A DNA stretch of 6,638 bases from Clostridiaceae bacterium (GTDB lineage Bacteria > Bacillota > Clostridia > Oscillospirales > Acutalibacteraceae), in contig CAJGDQ010000058.1 in NCBI GenBank assembly GCA_904502215.1, positions 1 to 6,638 on the forward strand, in the 5' to 3' direction. The position numbers and the translations under genes are program-made. Shown piece after piece: positions 6,343-6,638 of the stretch. How positions within the stretch are numbered: position 1 is the first letter of the stretch; every line of letters begins with the position of its first letter. The notes beneath the pieces are model-generated. The model was not told where the DNA came from. It saw only the letters and a program-made list of their open reading frames with translations, and made no database searches.

Positions 6343-6638
6343 ATGCTGTTAAGCTCAATTGAAATTCAGGGCTTTAAATCCTTTGCGGATAAAACGGTTC
6401 TTAAATTCGGTAAGGGTATAACTGCCGTTGTTGGTCCTAACGGAAGCGGTAAAAGTAATATTTCGGATGCTGTTCGTTGGGTGCTTGGCGAGCAGTCAAC
6501 CAAAAGCCTTCGCGGACAATCTATGGAGGATGTTATCTTCGGCGGCACAGAAACCCGCCGTCCTCACGGTTTTTGCGAGGTTACCTTAAATATTAATAAC
6601 ACTGACCGTTCCCTTAATTTTGATAATGATTTTGTTAG
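6343..6638 (+). CDS. smc: Chromosome partition protein SMC, N-terminal fragment (3' end outside window)
   Basis: The first 98 residues of the SMC ATPase, the core of the SMC-ScpA-ScpB condensin that loads near the origin and extrudes DNA loops to individualise sister chromosomes. The start MLLSSIEIQGFKSFADKT is the typical SMC N-terminal strand and helix. The Walker A motif is GPNGSGKS (31-38), followed by the Q-loop region RWVLGEQS with Gln51. The next block, KSLRGQSMEDVIFGGTE (54-70), is characteristic of bacterial SMC and separates it from RecN, RecF and SbcC, which share the Walker motif. The hinge, coiled coils and Walker B/signature motifs would be beyond the right edge. The gene starts five bases after the preceding stop codon. 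The rnc-to-smc order, usually followed by ftsY, is common in Firmicutes. Confidence 0.97.
   Translation, partial: MLLSSIEIQGFKSFADKTVLKFGKGITAVVGPNGSGKSNISDAVRWVLGEQSTKSLRGQSMEDVIFGGTETRRPHGFCEVTLNINNTDRSLNFDNDFV

Noticed and set aside
1..6638. A hidden defence system, mobile element, CRISPR array or structured RNA gene
   Set aside because: Recognisable housekeeping genes fill the window, with gaps of at most 13 bases. I saw no direct-repeat array, transposase, integrase or tRNA-like segment, and no change in codon style between genes.

Overview
The window looks like ordinary chromosome from a low-GC Gram-positive bacterium of class Clostridia, possibly an Oscillospirales/Ruminococcaceae-type gut anaerobe. 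Three things suggest this: a folate/FAD-dependent TrmFO, the gene orders dprA-topA-trmFO and plsX-rnc-(radical SAM)-smc (both typical of Firmicutes), and moderately AT-rich coding sequence with purine-rich Shine-Dalgarno sites. The class is an inference from gene content; the family is a guess.

All seven genes lie on the + strand and are packed almost without gaps. In order they are: the 3' end of dprA (to 242), topA (256-2340), trmFO (2348-3664), plsX (3661-4653), rnc (4665-5345), a stand-alone radical SAM gene resembling the Elp3 core (5342-6337), and the 5' end of smc (6343 to the window edge). Junctions are 13, 7, -4, 11, -4 and 5 bases. Two are ATGA stop/start overlaps, which suggests translational coupling. 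No intergenic stretch is longer than 13 bases and I see no intrinsic terminator, so the simplest reading is one long operon continuing past both edges. A weak promoter candidate sits inside the 3' end of dprA, ahead of topA.

By function this is an information-processing and housekeeping cluster: DNA uptake/recombination (DprA), supercoil relaxation (TopA), tRNA T-loop methylation (TrmFO), entry to phospholipid synthesis (PlsX), double-stranded RNA processing (RNase III), a radical SAM enzyme of unknown role, and chromosome condensation (SMC). Every complete gene has near-normal family length and intact catalytic motifs. I see no frameshift, mobile element, CRISPR array, tRNA/rRNA or sign of recent transfer.

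I did not find a convincing undescribed system. The least understood item is the radical SAM protein. The next most notable point is that two gene blocks, separate in Bacillus, are joined here, and that acpP is absent between plsX and rnc.
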